Assembly (NCBI RefSeq): GCF_003966265.1
Contig: NZ_RXNV01000016.1
Coordinates: forward strand, 1-64,000
Reading direction: 5' to 3'
Length of the DNA stretch: 64,000 bases
DNA from: Shewanella atlantica
GTDB taxonomy: Bacteria > Pseudomonadota > Gammaproteobacteria > Enterobacterales > Shewanellaceae
The notes below the pieces were generated by a model. It ran no database searches. It was not told the origin of the DNA and worked only from the letters and a program-made list of their open reading frames with translations. Positions within the stretch are counted from its first letter, which is position 1; each line of letters begins with the position of its first letter. Position numbers and translations under genes: made by a program. Below are positions 17,999 to 26,382 of the stretch, piece after piece.

Positions 17999-18793
17999 TT
18001 AATGATCTTCATGCGCCATGCTTAAATAAACAATTGTCAGCATCATGAAAATAAACGCCTGTAGGGTAATAACCAAAATATGGAAAATTAACCAACCTAG
18101 TTGTAATGAAACACCTAGGGCAGATAACGCCATGTTAGCACCATACATCAACGCAATAAGAATGAAGATCAACTCACCTGCATATAAGTTACCGAACAGA
18201 CGCAATGCCAATGAAATTGGCTTCGCAATCAGAGTTACGGTCTCTAACAAGAAGTTGACGGGTATCATTGCCCAATGGTTAAAAGGCTGCATAGTCAGCT
18301 CTTTAACAAAGCCTGAAATGCCTTTGACTTTAATGCTGTAGTAAATAATCAGCAAGAACACACCAATAGCTAAACTAAAGGTAATGTTTAAGTCTGTCGT
18401 TGGTACAACTTTCATGTAAGGGATACCAGCAGCAGCTGCCAGTGATGGGATCCAGTCAACTGGAACCATATCCATGAAGTTCATCATGAATACCCAAACA
18501 AAAATAGTTAATGCCAACGGAGCAATAACAGGATTGCGGCCATGGAAGGTTTCTTTCACGCTAGAGTCGACAAACTCAATGATCATCTCGACAAAACACT
18601 GAAGTTTGCCGGGAACACCTGTAGTTGCCTTCTTTCCAACGCTACGGAATAGCCATAAGAACAGAACACCAAGCCCAACCGAAAAGAGCAACGAATCAAT
18701 ATGCCATGTCCAGAAGCCTTCACCAACACTTAAGTTGGTAAGGTGGTGCTGGATATAGCCCTGCGGTGTTAACGCTTCACCAGTTGCAGCCAT
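17999..18793 (-). CDS. atpB: ATP synthase a subunit
   Basis: Fo stator subunit with the proton half-channels. The essential arginine lies in SLALRLFGNLYAGELI (about residue 205), and the last helices carry LGWLIFHILVITLQAFIFM. The 264 residues are normal. It overlaps no neighbour; only 3 bases separate it from atpI. Confidence 0.97.
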   Translation of the reverse strand: MAATGEALTPQGYIQHHLTNLSVGEGFWTWHIDSLLFSVGLGVLFLWLFRSVGKKATTGVPGKLQCFVEMIIEFVDSSVKETFHGRNPVIAPLALTIFVWVFMMNFMDMVPVDWIPSLAAAAGIPYMKVVPTTDLNITFSLAIGVFLLIIYYSIKVKGISGFVKELTMQPFNHWAMIPVNFLLETVTLIAKPISLALRLFGNLYAGELIFILIALMYGANMALSALGVSLQLGWLIFHILVITLQAFIFMMLTIVYLSMAHEDH

Positions 18794-18796
18794 GAT

Positions 18797-19189
18797 TCAT
18801 CCCACTTTACTTTGCTTGAAAAATAAAGGAGCCGTCCAATGCACGATTAACGCTAGGGTGTAGCAAACAAAGAGAGGCATAAAGCCAACCTTAAAATTGA
18901 TAAACACCAGCGAGAACATAGCTATGGTTAACAGCAACTTTACCGCTTCCCCCCAGTAAAAAGTCTTCATGACCTTTCCTGCTGAACTAGCTCCCGTATG
19001 GGAAAAAGCGAGGGTTGCGAATACAAAATTAGGAAGTACAGCGATAGCGCCACCTGCCAAGGCAGACAGACCAGACTGAACTCCCCACATGGCGAAAAAG
19101 AAAACTGAAGCACCCCCAGCCATCGCCGCCTGCATCAAAACCAACTTATAGGCAGACCACCGGCCACGACGTGCTAAAACCTTACTCAA
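18797..19189 (-). CDS. atpI: ATP synthase protein I
   Basis: The first gene of the atp operon: a hydrophobic 130-residue protein with about four membrane segments, thought to help assemble the c-ring. The predicted start codon is TTG at 19189, with GGAG nine bases upstream; no ATG or GTG gives a better N terminus, as atpI often uses a non-ATG start. Position and hydrophobic profile support the call more than sequence motifs do. Confidence 0.88.
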   Translation of the reverse strand: MSKVLARRGRWSAYKLVLMQAAMAGGASVFFFAMWGVQSGLSALAGGAIAVLPNFVFATLAFSHTGASSAGKVMKTFYWGEAVKLLLTIAMFSLVFINFKVGFMPLFVCYTLALIVHWTAPLFFKQSKVG

Positions 19190-19276
19190 TTTATCTTCTC
19201 CGCATTTACGCTTTATTGTTTCGATGACCGGATGACAAATATCCGAATAATCAATAGCGACAAAAAAGCTTGCGAA

Positions 19277-19304
19277 AGTATACCTTTTCAGGCCTTCAAA
19301 GCAA
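19277..19304 (-). promoter_or_regulatory. Candidate promoter of the atp operon
   Basis: On the minus strand a -35 TTGCTT (19299-19304) is 16 bp from a -10 TATACT (19277-19282), about 90 bases before the atpI start. It is the best sigma-70-like match in the spacer between parB and atpI. Confidence 0.5.
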
Positions 19305-19415
19305 GTTTAAGCTGAGGAAAATCGAGTCTTTTAGCGTGATCTAACGCCAAATATGTAAAACCGTAAATTTAACACATGTCACAAAATTACATAATATGGC
19401 GTTAACGTCAGTTTT

Positions 19416-20303
19416 TTAGCGGATTTTGTCGATAATACCGTCTAATTCAGCAAGATCTTGATAATTTATTACCAATTTTCCTTTACCTTTTTTATTGTGG
19501 GTAATGGAAACTTTTGCACCTAGACGTTCGACTAATTGACTTTCGAGACGGGTGACATCGTGATCTTTTACAGGTTTATTGGCAATTTCAGGTGGGTTTA
19601 AGGTTTTATTAACTAAGCGTTCAGTTTCACGAACAGTTAATTCCTTTGCGGCAACAGATCTTGCGATAATCGTCTGTTCGTCACCTTCGATAGCAAGCAG
19701 GGCACGAGCATGCCCCATATCGATATCACCGTACTCCAGCATACGTTTTACAGGTTCATTAAGACCATTCAGACGCAGCAGGTTAGAGACTGTAGCGCGT
19801 GACTTACCCACGGCTCCGGCGATCTGTTGGTGGGTTAAACTAAACTCTTCCATTAAACGTTGGAGGGCTATCGCTTCTTCCATCGCATTAAGGTCTTCAC
19901 GTTGAATGTTTTCAATCAGGGCTATGGCTACAGCAGATTCATCGGGCACCTGTTTTACAATACAAGGAACCTTATCAAGCTTAGCTAACTGAGCGGCACG
20001 CCAGCGACGTTCACCGGCAATGATCTCAAACTTGTCTGGAGAAATGCTACGAACAACAATTGGCTGGATAATTCCCTGGGCTTTAATTGACTCAGAAAGT
20101 TCTTCGAGCGCCTCTGGAGACATATCTTTACGAGGTTGGTATTTTCCCGGCTGCATAAGGTCAACATCAAGCATCAACAAATCATCATGTTCAACTGATT
20201 TATCAGCAACTTCATTTGTTGGTGCAGGCTTACTATTTGCCGCGTGGCTAGTGCTGAGTAATGCATCTAAACCTTTGCCCAAACCGCGTTTTTTTACTGT
20301 CAT
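19416..20303 (-). CDS. parB: Chromosome partitioning protein ParB
   Basis: A CTP-dependent DNA clamp that loads at parS sites and spreads around them to organise and segregate the origin region. It shows the N-terminal KKRGLGKGLDALLS, the ParB box IAGERRWRAAQLAKL, and the HTH LTHQQIAGAVGKSRATVSNLLRL. The ATG at 20303 gives the usual MTVKKRG start; a GTG two codons upstream (20309) is also possible. It is co-directional with parA, 15 bases downstream. Six parS-like palindromes are in this window. Confidence 0.96.
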   Translation of the reverse strand: MTVKKRGLGKGLDALLSTSHAANSKPAPTNEVADKSVEHDDLLMLDVDLMQPGKYQPRKDMSPEALEELSESIKAQGIIQPIVVRSISPDKFEIIAGERRWRAAQLAKLDKVPCIVKQVPDESAVAIALIENIQREDLNAMEEAIALQRLMEEFSLTHQQIAGAVGKSRATVSNLLRLNGLNEPVKRMLEYGDIDMGHARALLAIEGDEQTIIARSVAAKELTVRETERLVNKTLNPPEIANKPVKDHDVTRLESQLVERLGAKVSITHNKKGKGKLVINYQDLAELDGIIDKIR

Positions 20304-20318
20304 TTCCACTGCCTTTGT

Positions 20319-21107
20319 TTAAGCTTGCTCAACCTGTTCGTGCTGTTCGGCACGACGAATAATCTCTCCAGCCAGAGCAAGATAAGCCTTAGCTCCTGCG
20401 CTGGATTTATCGTAATACATCGCCGGAGCCCCAAAACTTGGTGCTTCGGCTAACCTGACATTTCTCGGGATAACGGTGCGGTAAACCTTTTCGCCAAAAT
20501 GCTGTTTAAGCTGATCCGACACATCGTTTGACAATCGATTACGCGGATCATACATGGTACGTAAGATCCCTTCGATATGCAGTCCAGGATTAACCATAGC
20601 GCCTAATTTGCTAATGGTATCCATCAGAGCTGTCAGGCCTTCCAGGGCATAATATTCACACTGCATAGGAACCAGAACAGAGTCTGCAGCAGACATGGCA
20701 TTAACTGTCAGCATGTTTAATGAAGGCGGACAATCGATAAAGATAAAGTCATAATCGTCTTTTATCGGTGCTAATGCATTTCTTAATCTAATCTCTCGAG
20801 CAAAGAACTCCATAAGCTTGATCTCTGCCGCGGTAACGTCACCGTTACCGGCAATAAGATCATACTTTCCGTTGGTATCTTTATACACAACGTCATCAAA
20901 AGATTTCTCATCGACCAATAATTCGTATGCTGTATTCTCGACACTGTATTTGTCGATACCACTTCCCATGGTCGCATTCCCCTGGGGATCGAGATCGATC
21001 AACAGCACTTTGCGCTTAGTGGCGGCCAAAGATGCTGCAAGATTCACACAAGTTGTTGTTTTTCCGACGCCACCTTTCTGGTTAGCCACGGCAATCACTT
21101 TACCCAC
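20319..21107 (-). CDS. parA: Chromosome partitioning ATPase ParA
   Basis: Deviant-Walker ATPase that pulls ParB-parS complexes across the nucleoid. The motif NQKGGVGKTTTCVNLAASLA starts at residue 9, followed by DLDPQGNATMGSG and IDCPPSLNMLT. The 262 residues are normal. The start is GTG at 21107, with AGGATGG upstream. It is followed directly by parB, in the order typical of chromosomal par systems next to the origin. Confidence 0.96.
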   Translation of the reverse strand: MGKVIAVANQKGGVGKTTTCVNLAASLAATKRKVLLIDLDPQGNATMGSGIDKYSVENTAYELLVDEKSFDDVVYKDTNGKYDLIAGNGDVTAAEIKLMEFFAREIRLRNALAPIKDDYDFIFIDCPPSLNMLTVNAMSAADSVLVPMQCEYYALEGLTALMDTISKLGAMVNPGLHIEGILRTMYDPRNRLSNDVSDQLKQHFGEKVYRTVIPRNVRLAEAPSFGAPAMYYDKSSAGAKAYLALAGEIIRRAEQHEQVEQA

Positions 21108-21197
21108 AATACCATCCTGTATGTCGCGTTCGTATAATCGACACTATTGAAACCCATACCAAATTGCTTGAACCATTAAAAAAATGCAACTTTATCG

Positions 21198-21818
21198 CTA
21201 TTTTTTGATAACTCTCAATAGGTGTCGCTGCTCGTCCAGGCGAGGGACCTTGAGCTCAATCACATCGGTAACTTCAAATTCTTCAGGAAGTTTTTCCATT
21301 TCATCTTCTGCAAGCTGACCTTTCAGGGCGTAATAACAGCCGTTGTCAGTCGGAAGGTGATGACACCAATGCAGCATATCTTCAATCGACGCAAAGGCAC
21401 GACTCAAGACACCGTCAAACTTTGTCTCAGGCTCATAAGCCTCAACCCGGCTTTCTACCGAACTGATATTCTTAATACCTAACTCATGCTGAACCTGCTT
21501 TTGGAAGCGGATCCGCTTACCTAAACTGTCTAACAACACGAAGGTTTTATCCGGATTCATAATGGCCAGAGGAATACCCGGCAGACCAGGCCCGGTGCCA
21601 ACATCGATAAAACGTTCACCCACAAGGTGTGGTGAAACGGCTAAGCTATCCATGATATGTCTGATCAGCATCTGCTGCGGATCTCGAATCGACGTCAGGT
21701 TATAGGCCTTATTCCACTTGTTGAGCATCTCAACAAAACCAATAAGCTGTTTTTTCTGCAGCTCGGTTGCAGACAGGTTCATTTCAGCCAGATACTCATC
21801 TAATTGGGCAGATAACAC
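21198..21818 (-). CDS. rsmG: 16S rRNA (guanine527-N7)-methyltransferase RsmG
   Basis: Methylates G527 of 16S rRNA using SAM. The SAM motif is FIDVGTGPGLPGIPLAI, with NKWNKAYNLTSIRDP before it. A frame open up to 21935 would give 245 residues, but the GTG at 21818 (VLSAQLDEYLAEMNL) has AAGGA eight bases upstream and yields 206 residues, matching the family. The usual order mnmG-rsmG-parA is kept. Confidence 0.94.
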   Translation of the reverse strand: MLSAQLDEYLAEMNLSATELQKKQLIGFVEMLNKWNKAYNLTSIRDPQQMLIRHIMDSLAVSPHLVGERFIDVGTGPGLPGIPLAIMNPDKTFVLLDSLGKRIRFQKQVQHELGIKNISSVESRVEAYEPETKFDGVLSRAFASIEDMLHWCHHLPTDNGCYYALKGQLAEDEMEKLPEEFEVTDVIELKVPRLDEQRHLLRVIKK

Positions 21819-21940
21819 AGGATTAATCCTTAATAACGTACGTAAATCGAAACTGTTGACATTATGAAGCCCAGAAAACACTAAGGGAAGCGCTAAAAGC
21901 CAATATAAATGGGCTTTGGCTTCCCTTACAGGCAAATAAA

Positions 21941-23839
21941 TTAGCTTTTAGAAGGGTTTTTACGTAATAGACCGCGACGCTTCAGATGTACCAGCAAAAT
22001 AGAGATCGCTGCCGGTGTCATTCCAGAAATTCTCGAGGCCTGACCAATAGTTTCAGGCTTATGGTCGTTGAGCTTGGCAATAACCTCATTCGAAAGGCCC
22101 GGAACTTCCTGATAATCAAGTTCTAACGGCAAACCTGTCGTCTCATGTTTTATCGCTTTGTCGATCTCATCTTGTTGACGCTGGATATAACCCGAATATT
22201 TAACTTGTATCTGTACCTGCTCTGCAGCACGTTGATCTTCGATTCCCGGACCGAACCCTTCCAGACTCATCAACTTTGGATAATCCATTTCCGGACGGCG
22301 AAGTAGATCTTCGAAAGATGCTTCGCGAGAGATAGGGGTATTCAACTCAGGGTTTAATACATCCAGCAGTGGCGAGTTAGGATGAACCCACTGGCTTCTT
22401 AAACGTTGAAGTTCCAGTTCGATAGACTCTCGTTTCTCGTTAAACTTAGCCCAGCGCTCTTCACCGACTAACCCGATCTCATGACCCTTCTCGGTTAAAC
22501 GAAGATCGGCATTGTCTTCACGCAGTAACAAACGATATTCAGCGCGGCTGGTGAACATACGGTAAGGTTCTTTGGTTCCCAGAGTCGAAAGATCATCGAC
22601 TAGCACACCAAGATAGGCTTCATCACGACGAGGACACCAACTCTCTTTGCCCTGAACCTGCAGCGAAGCGTTCATTCCCGCCAATAGTCCCTGGGCACCG
22701 GCTTCTTCGTAACCGGTAGTGCCGTTTATCTGTCCGGCAAAGAACAGTCCCTGAATACTCTTTGTTTCTAATGAGTTTTTCAGATCTCTTGGATCGAAAT
22801 AATCGTACTCGATGGCATAGCCCGGACGAATGATCTCGGCGTTTTCACAACCTTGAATTGAACGAACCAGATCAAGCTGCACATCAAATGGAAGGCTGGT
22901 CGAGATACCGTTAGGGTAGATCTCATTGGTATTTAAACCTTCCGGCTCAATGAAGATCTGATGTGAACTCTTGTCTGCAAAACGATTGATCTTATCTTCG
23001 ATAGATGGGCAGTAACGTGGCCCCACACCTTCGATAACCCCTGAATACATTGGGCTTCTATCTAGTCCACCACGAATAATCTCATGGGTTCGTTCGTTAG
23101 TATGTGTGACGAAACAGGAGATCTGATCAGGGTGCTGACTTACATCACCGATAAACGACATTACAGGAAGGGGAGTGTCACCTTTCTGTTCCTGCATCTT
23201 ACTAAAATCTAAGGTATTTGCATCTAATCTAGGCGGTGTACCTGTTTTCAAACGTCCGATACGGATCGGTAATTCACGCAATCGATCAGCCAAAGCGATC
23301 GATGGTGGATCGCCTGCTCGACCGCCGCTGTAATTTTGTAATCCGATATGGATCTTACCACTGAGGAAAGTACCTGCAGTTAACACGACAGCCGGCGCTT
23401 CGAAGGCCAGTCCCATCTGAGTTACCACGCCTGTGACCTTGCCATTTTCAACAATAAGATCGTCTACAGCTTGTTGGAATAGTCTTAAATTCGGTTGGTT
23501 TTGGAGTATTTCCTGGATCTTAGCTCGATAAATGGCTCTGTCAGCTTGAGCACGTGTTGCTCGTACTGCCGGGCCTTTGCTGGAATTAAGCGTTCTGAAT
23601 TGAATGCCCGCATAATCGGTTGCAATAGCCATTGCACCACCAAGAGCGTCAATCTCTTTGACTAAATGTCCCTTACCTATGCCACCAATGGCGGGGTTGC
23701 AAGACATCTGTCCTAAGGTATCGATGTTATGTGTCAGCAATAGGGTCTTAGATCCCATTCTTGCTGCGGCTAATGCGGCTTCAGTTCCGGCATGACCACC
23801 ACCTACAACAATTACATCAAACCGTTCATGAAAATGCAT
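21941..23839 (-). CDS. mnmG: tRNA uridine 5-carboxymethylaminomethyl modification enzyme MnmG (GidA)
   Basis: FAD-dependent partner of MnmE in modifying the wobble uridine of several tRNAs. The N terminus has the FAD motif DVIVVGGGHAGTEAALAAARMG, then SCNPAIGGIGKGHLVKEIDALGG. The conserved GIA-type features GTFLSG and GLFFAGQINGTTGYEEA are present. The 632 residues are normal. Its start faces oriC. The partner mnmE is also in this window at 40250. Confidence 0.98.
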   Translation of the reverse strand: MHFHERFDVIVVGGGHAGTEAALAAARMGSKTLLLTHNIDTLGQMSCNPAIGGIGKGHLVKEIDALGGAMAIATDYAGIQFRTLNSSKGPAVRATRAQADRAIYRAKIQEILQNQPNLRLFQQAVDDLIVENGKVTGVVTQMGLAFEAPAVVLTAGTFLSGKIHIGLQNYSGGRAGDPPSIALADRLRELPIRIGRLKTGTPPRLDANTLDFSKMQEQKGDTPLPVMSFIGDVSQHPDQISCFVTHTNERTHEIIRGGLDRSPMYSGVIEGVGPRYCPSIEDKINRFADKSSHQIFIEPEGLNTNEIYPNGISTSLPFDVQLDLVRSIQGCENAEIIRPGYAIEYDYFDPRDLKNSLETKSIQGLFFAGQINGTTGYEEAGAQGLLAGMNASLQVQGKESWCPRRDEAYLGVLVDDLSTLGTKEPYRMFTSRAEYRLLLREDNADLRLTEKGHEIGLVGEERWAKFNEKRESIELELQRLRSQWVHPNSPLLDVLNPELNTPISREASFEDLLRRPEMDYPKLMSLEGFGPGIEDQRAAEQVQIQVKYSGYIQRQQDEIDKAIKHETTGLPLELDYQEVPGLSNEVIAKLNDHKPETIGQASRISGMTPAAISILLVHLKRRGLLRKNPSKS

Positions 23840-23929
23840 GAGTAAACCTTAAATTAAAACTAAGTTGGTAAAGAACAAACTGTGAATTCGAGCAGAGCAT
23901 TTTAGCATTTGATTCTTCTTAGGTGAATG

Positions 23930-24260
23930 ATCAATTTCAGTGTTTCGATCGCAAGAGGATCCGCTTAATAGATCTTAAGATCTTTATATAGATCCTTTAT
24001 TATTCTTACTATTAGGATCGCGTTTTTCTGTGGGTAACCCTTTTTCCCTTTTATAATCAACACTTAAAAGCGATCAGATCCTGTGATCTATTAACGATCA
24101 AACTTAAATAAGCTTGGGGATAGATCGCCTACTTATCCACAAGGTGGATCATTGAGCGGATCGGGTGTTGATTAATACAGGGTTTGATCAGATCAAAATA
24201 ATACCTTATCCACATATTTATCATTTGAGATCGTAATGTGTGGATAAAGTAGATCTAATC
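23930..24260. other. oriC: Chromosomal replication origin oriC
   Basis: The 458-base gap between mnmG and mioC is the oriC position known from E. coli and Vibrio. Exact DnaA boxes TTATCCACA or its complement lie at 24133-24141, 24206-24214 and 24239-24247. A variant TGTGGGTAA (24029-24037) sits where E. coli has R1. To the left is an AT-rich unwinding region with 13-mer-like units beginning GATCTTTATATAG (23979) and GATCCTTTATTAT (23991). I count 17 GATC sites in about 310 bases, the expected targets of Dam and SeqA. One more exact DnaA box (24380-24388) lies inside mioC. Confidence 0.95.
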
Positions 24261-24297
24261 TGTGTATTGTTCCTATGGTTATTCTTTATTGGCGATC

Positions 24298-24738
24298 TTA
24301 AAGTTGATCTTGCCATTGTGTTAGCCAAGCCAGTGCTGGGTCTTCTGGTATATGATCGTATTGAACATCGATCTGGATCTTATCCACATAGACTTGTGCA
24401 CCGCACTCTTCGAGCGCTTTCGACAGCTTTTCCGGTCCCTGACAAAAAGTGTCGTAACTTGAATCGCCGACGGCACAAATGGCAAACTTGGTCTGGCTAA
24501 GATCGGGTTTTTGAACTGCGATCTCATCGAAAAAGGGCATGATATTGTCTGGTAGATCGCCAGCTCCGTGTGTTGATGATACGATCAACCATAAAGATTT
24601 AGGGTCCAAATCGGTGAGTTTTGGGGTCAAATGTATCTGATTTTCATGCCCCAAACTGGTCAATTGAGCCGCCAATTCGTCTGCTACATATTCGGCACCA
24701 CCTAAGGTTGTGCCCACTAAAAGTTCTATTTTTGCCAT
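24298..24738 (-). CDS. mioC: Flavodoxin-like protein MioC
   Basis: A short-chain FMN flavoprotein. The phosphate-binding loop is VGTTLGGAEYVADEL and the isoalloxazine-binding loop SSTHGAGDLPDN. In E. coli MioC supports biotin synthase activity in vitro. The ATG at 24738 (MAKIELLVG) gives 146 residues, one fewer than E. coli, with AGGAACAT upstream; an in-frame start six codons earlier is less likely. It reads toward oriC, so its transcription can pass through the origin as in E. coli. Confidence 0.94.
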   Translation of the reverse strand: MAKIELLVGTTLGGAEYVADELAAQLTSLGHENQIHLTPKLTDLDPKSLWLIVSSTHGAGDLPDNIMPFFDEIAVQKPDLSQTKFAICAVGDSSYDTFCQGPEKLSKALEECGAQVYVDKIQIDVQYDHIPEDPALAWLTQWQDQL

Positions 24739-24959
24739 ATATGTTCCTGATCTCATCCTGCTACTGAGCTATTTAGTCGTTAATTTAACGCTTAGATCGG
24801 CACTCATCTATCTAATTTATCGTTACGATCTGCGTTATGTTTGCGCTAATCATAAGGTATAAGGCAATTTTTGCTAAGAAGATTGCTGTTTAAGGTATAT
24901 AAATGGCGACCGAGACACTGTCTGCTGACTGAGGTGAGAAGGGAAAAGTTGGGGCCATA

Positions 24960-25225
24960 TATACCCAAGCTACTTCAAAATGCTCGTTTCAGAGCTCCCG
25001 TAGAATAACTGAACAAGGCAGTGATGAAGAGAATGGTTATTCCCTTTTCAATATCACTAACGCAGTGCAGGGATTCTACGGAAGCTCCCGAAGGGCAAGC
25101 CGAGAAGCAACATGTTTCTGCGTTATGAAATATTGAATTAGAATGACTAGTACTGCAATTTCATGCCTTAAACTCTGTCACTTCCCGACATGCTGAATCC
25201 TGCATTTCGAGGTTGTTTGGGTATA
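24960..25225. mobile_element. MITE-like element with terminal inverted repeats (TATACCCAA type)
   Basis: A 266-bp non-coding element starts TATACCCAAGCTACTTC (24960) and ends ATGC... reading inward as the inverted repeat TATACCCAAACAACCTC (25225 backwards). The 24-bp ends match at about 18 positions. Inside, CCCGTAGAAT (about 24998-25007) has its near complement ATTCTACGG further right, so the transcript could fold into a long hairpin. There is no transposase gene. It lies in the mioC-ubiG-like gap; the remainder of that gap (24739-24959, 25226-25375) shows nothing I can name. Confidence 0.7.
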
Positions 25226-25375
25226 AGTGCGTAAACCGCCTGAGAGAGCAATGCTGATCAGGTTCTGGATGGAATCAAAGCGCATAATTGAAAAGGTATA
25301 CTTATATAGCTGGTTTTATTATTACTTGTCTGGTGTCCGTGATTATAACGCTGGTTTCTTTGTTAGTATGTTGAA

Positions 25376-26170
25376 TTAACAGTCTTTTGTTGCATGTAAA
25401 AGGTAGTTTACGTCAGTGCTATTGGTCACTTTCCATCTTTTGGTCAAAGGATTAAAGCTCATTCCTTCCGCTTTGACAGTACGTAGACCGCGGGGAGTGA
25501 TCATGGCATCTATCTCTTCGGGTTTAACGAAAAAACGCCAATCGTGGGTACCTATAGGCAAGTAACGCATCAGGTATTCGGCGCCGATTATGCCTATCAG
25601 GTAGGATTTTAGTGTGCGGTTTAGTGTCGCCATGATCAGCAATCCACCAGGTTTGAGTAGTTGGCAACAGGTATTAATCAATGCTTCCTGATCGCCTACA
25701 TGTTCGATGACCTCAGTGTTAAGTATTACATCATATTGATTAATATTACCTTTTACATCTTGATCTAACAGCGAATCAGCCAAGCAGTGACGGTAGTCTA
25801 CTGTCACCGAGTTGCAGTTGGCATGTTGCTGTGCAAGGGCTATATTGTGGCTACTGGCATCTATACCGCTCACTCTGGCGCCTTGCCAGGCTAATGGTTC
25901 GCACAGCAGACCTGCACCACAGCCGATATCTAATATTGATAGTTCGGTAAAAGGGACATCTTGATTCAGATCCCTCTCGAAATGGAAGGCGATGGCATCC
26001 TCTATCGCGATCAACCTTGTCTGGTTAAAGGCTAATACATGCTTAAATTTCCCATTAGGATCGCGCCATTCATTGGCTAATGCGTTGAACTTAGCTATCT
26101 CTCTTTCAGTATCCAGCGCTGACTTTCTTTCATTGTTCAGTCCAGGACTCAGACGGCTTTTATCTAACAT
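25376..26170 (-). CDS. UbiG-like SAM-dependent O-methyltransferase
   Basis: A class I methyltransferase resembling UbiG, which methylates two hydroxyl groups in ubiquinone synthesis. Motif I is ILDIGCGAGLLCEPLAWQGARVSGID (about residues 78-103). The UbiG-specific C-terminal signature is visible in NRTLKSYLIGIIGAEYLMRYLPIGTHDW. The 264 residues are slightly longer than usual. The N-terminal FNALANEWRDPNGKFKHV recalls UbiG but lacks the usual WW. Shewanella normally carries ubiG elsewhere, so this may be a second, diverged copy; I cannot check that here. The upstream sequence shows no good ribosome-binding site. Confidence 0.75.
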   Translation of the reverse strand: MLDKSRLSPGLNNERKSALDTEREIAKFNALANEWRDPNGKFKHVLAFNQTRLIAIEDAIAFHFERDLNQDVPFTELSILDIGCGAGLLCEPLAWQGARVSGIDASSHNIALAQQHANCNSVTVDYRHCLADSLLDQDVKGNINQYDVILNTEVIEHVGDQEALINTCCQLLKPGGLLIMATLNRTLKSYLIGIIGAEYLMRYLPIGTHDWRFFVKPEEIDAMITPRGLRTVKAEGMSFNPLTKRWKVTNSTDVNYLLHATKDC

Positions 26171-26334
26171 AGAGGCTGTTGTGATGTGAGTGGTTGTTCC
26201 ATTATATATGCAATAGCATGAGTTTGTGGTTTAGCTCGGTTATGGGAAGGGGAGTTGTGTATGTTCTTTGGTGAGAATATCTTGTCTTTTATCGCTGAGT
26301 GTTGAGGTTATAGTATTGATTTTTTTATTTAAAT

Positions 26335-26372
26335 ATAAAAAAGCTGCCGAGTCACAAGTGACATCGACAGCT
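26335..26372 (-). terminator. Intrinsic terminator of the chemoreceptor gene
   Basis: An interrupted stem AGCTG-CG-GTCAC / GTGAC-CG-CAGCT with a short central loop is followed on the leftward transcript by seven U. It lies 11 bases past the stop codon. Confidence 0.8.
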
Positions 26373-26382
26373 CTGATCGCAG

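Noticed and set aside
23840..24297. Origin on the dnaA side as the primary oriC
   Set aside because: The mnmG-mioC gap has the AT-rich 13-mers and more consensus DnaA boxes in the canonical arrangement, so it is the better oriC candidate.
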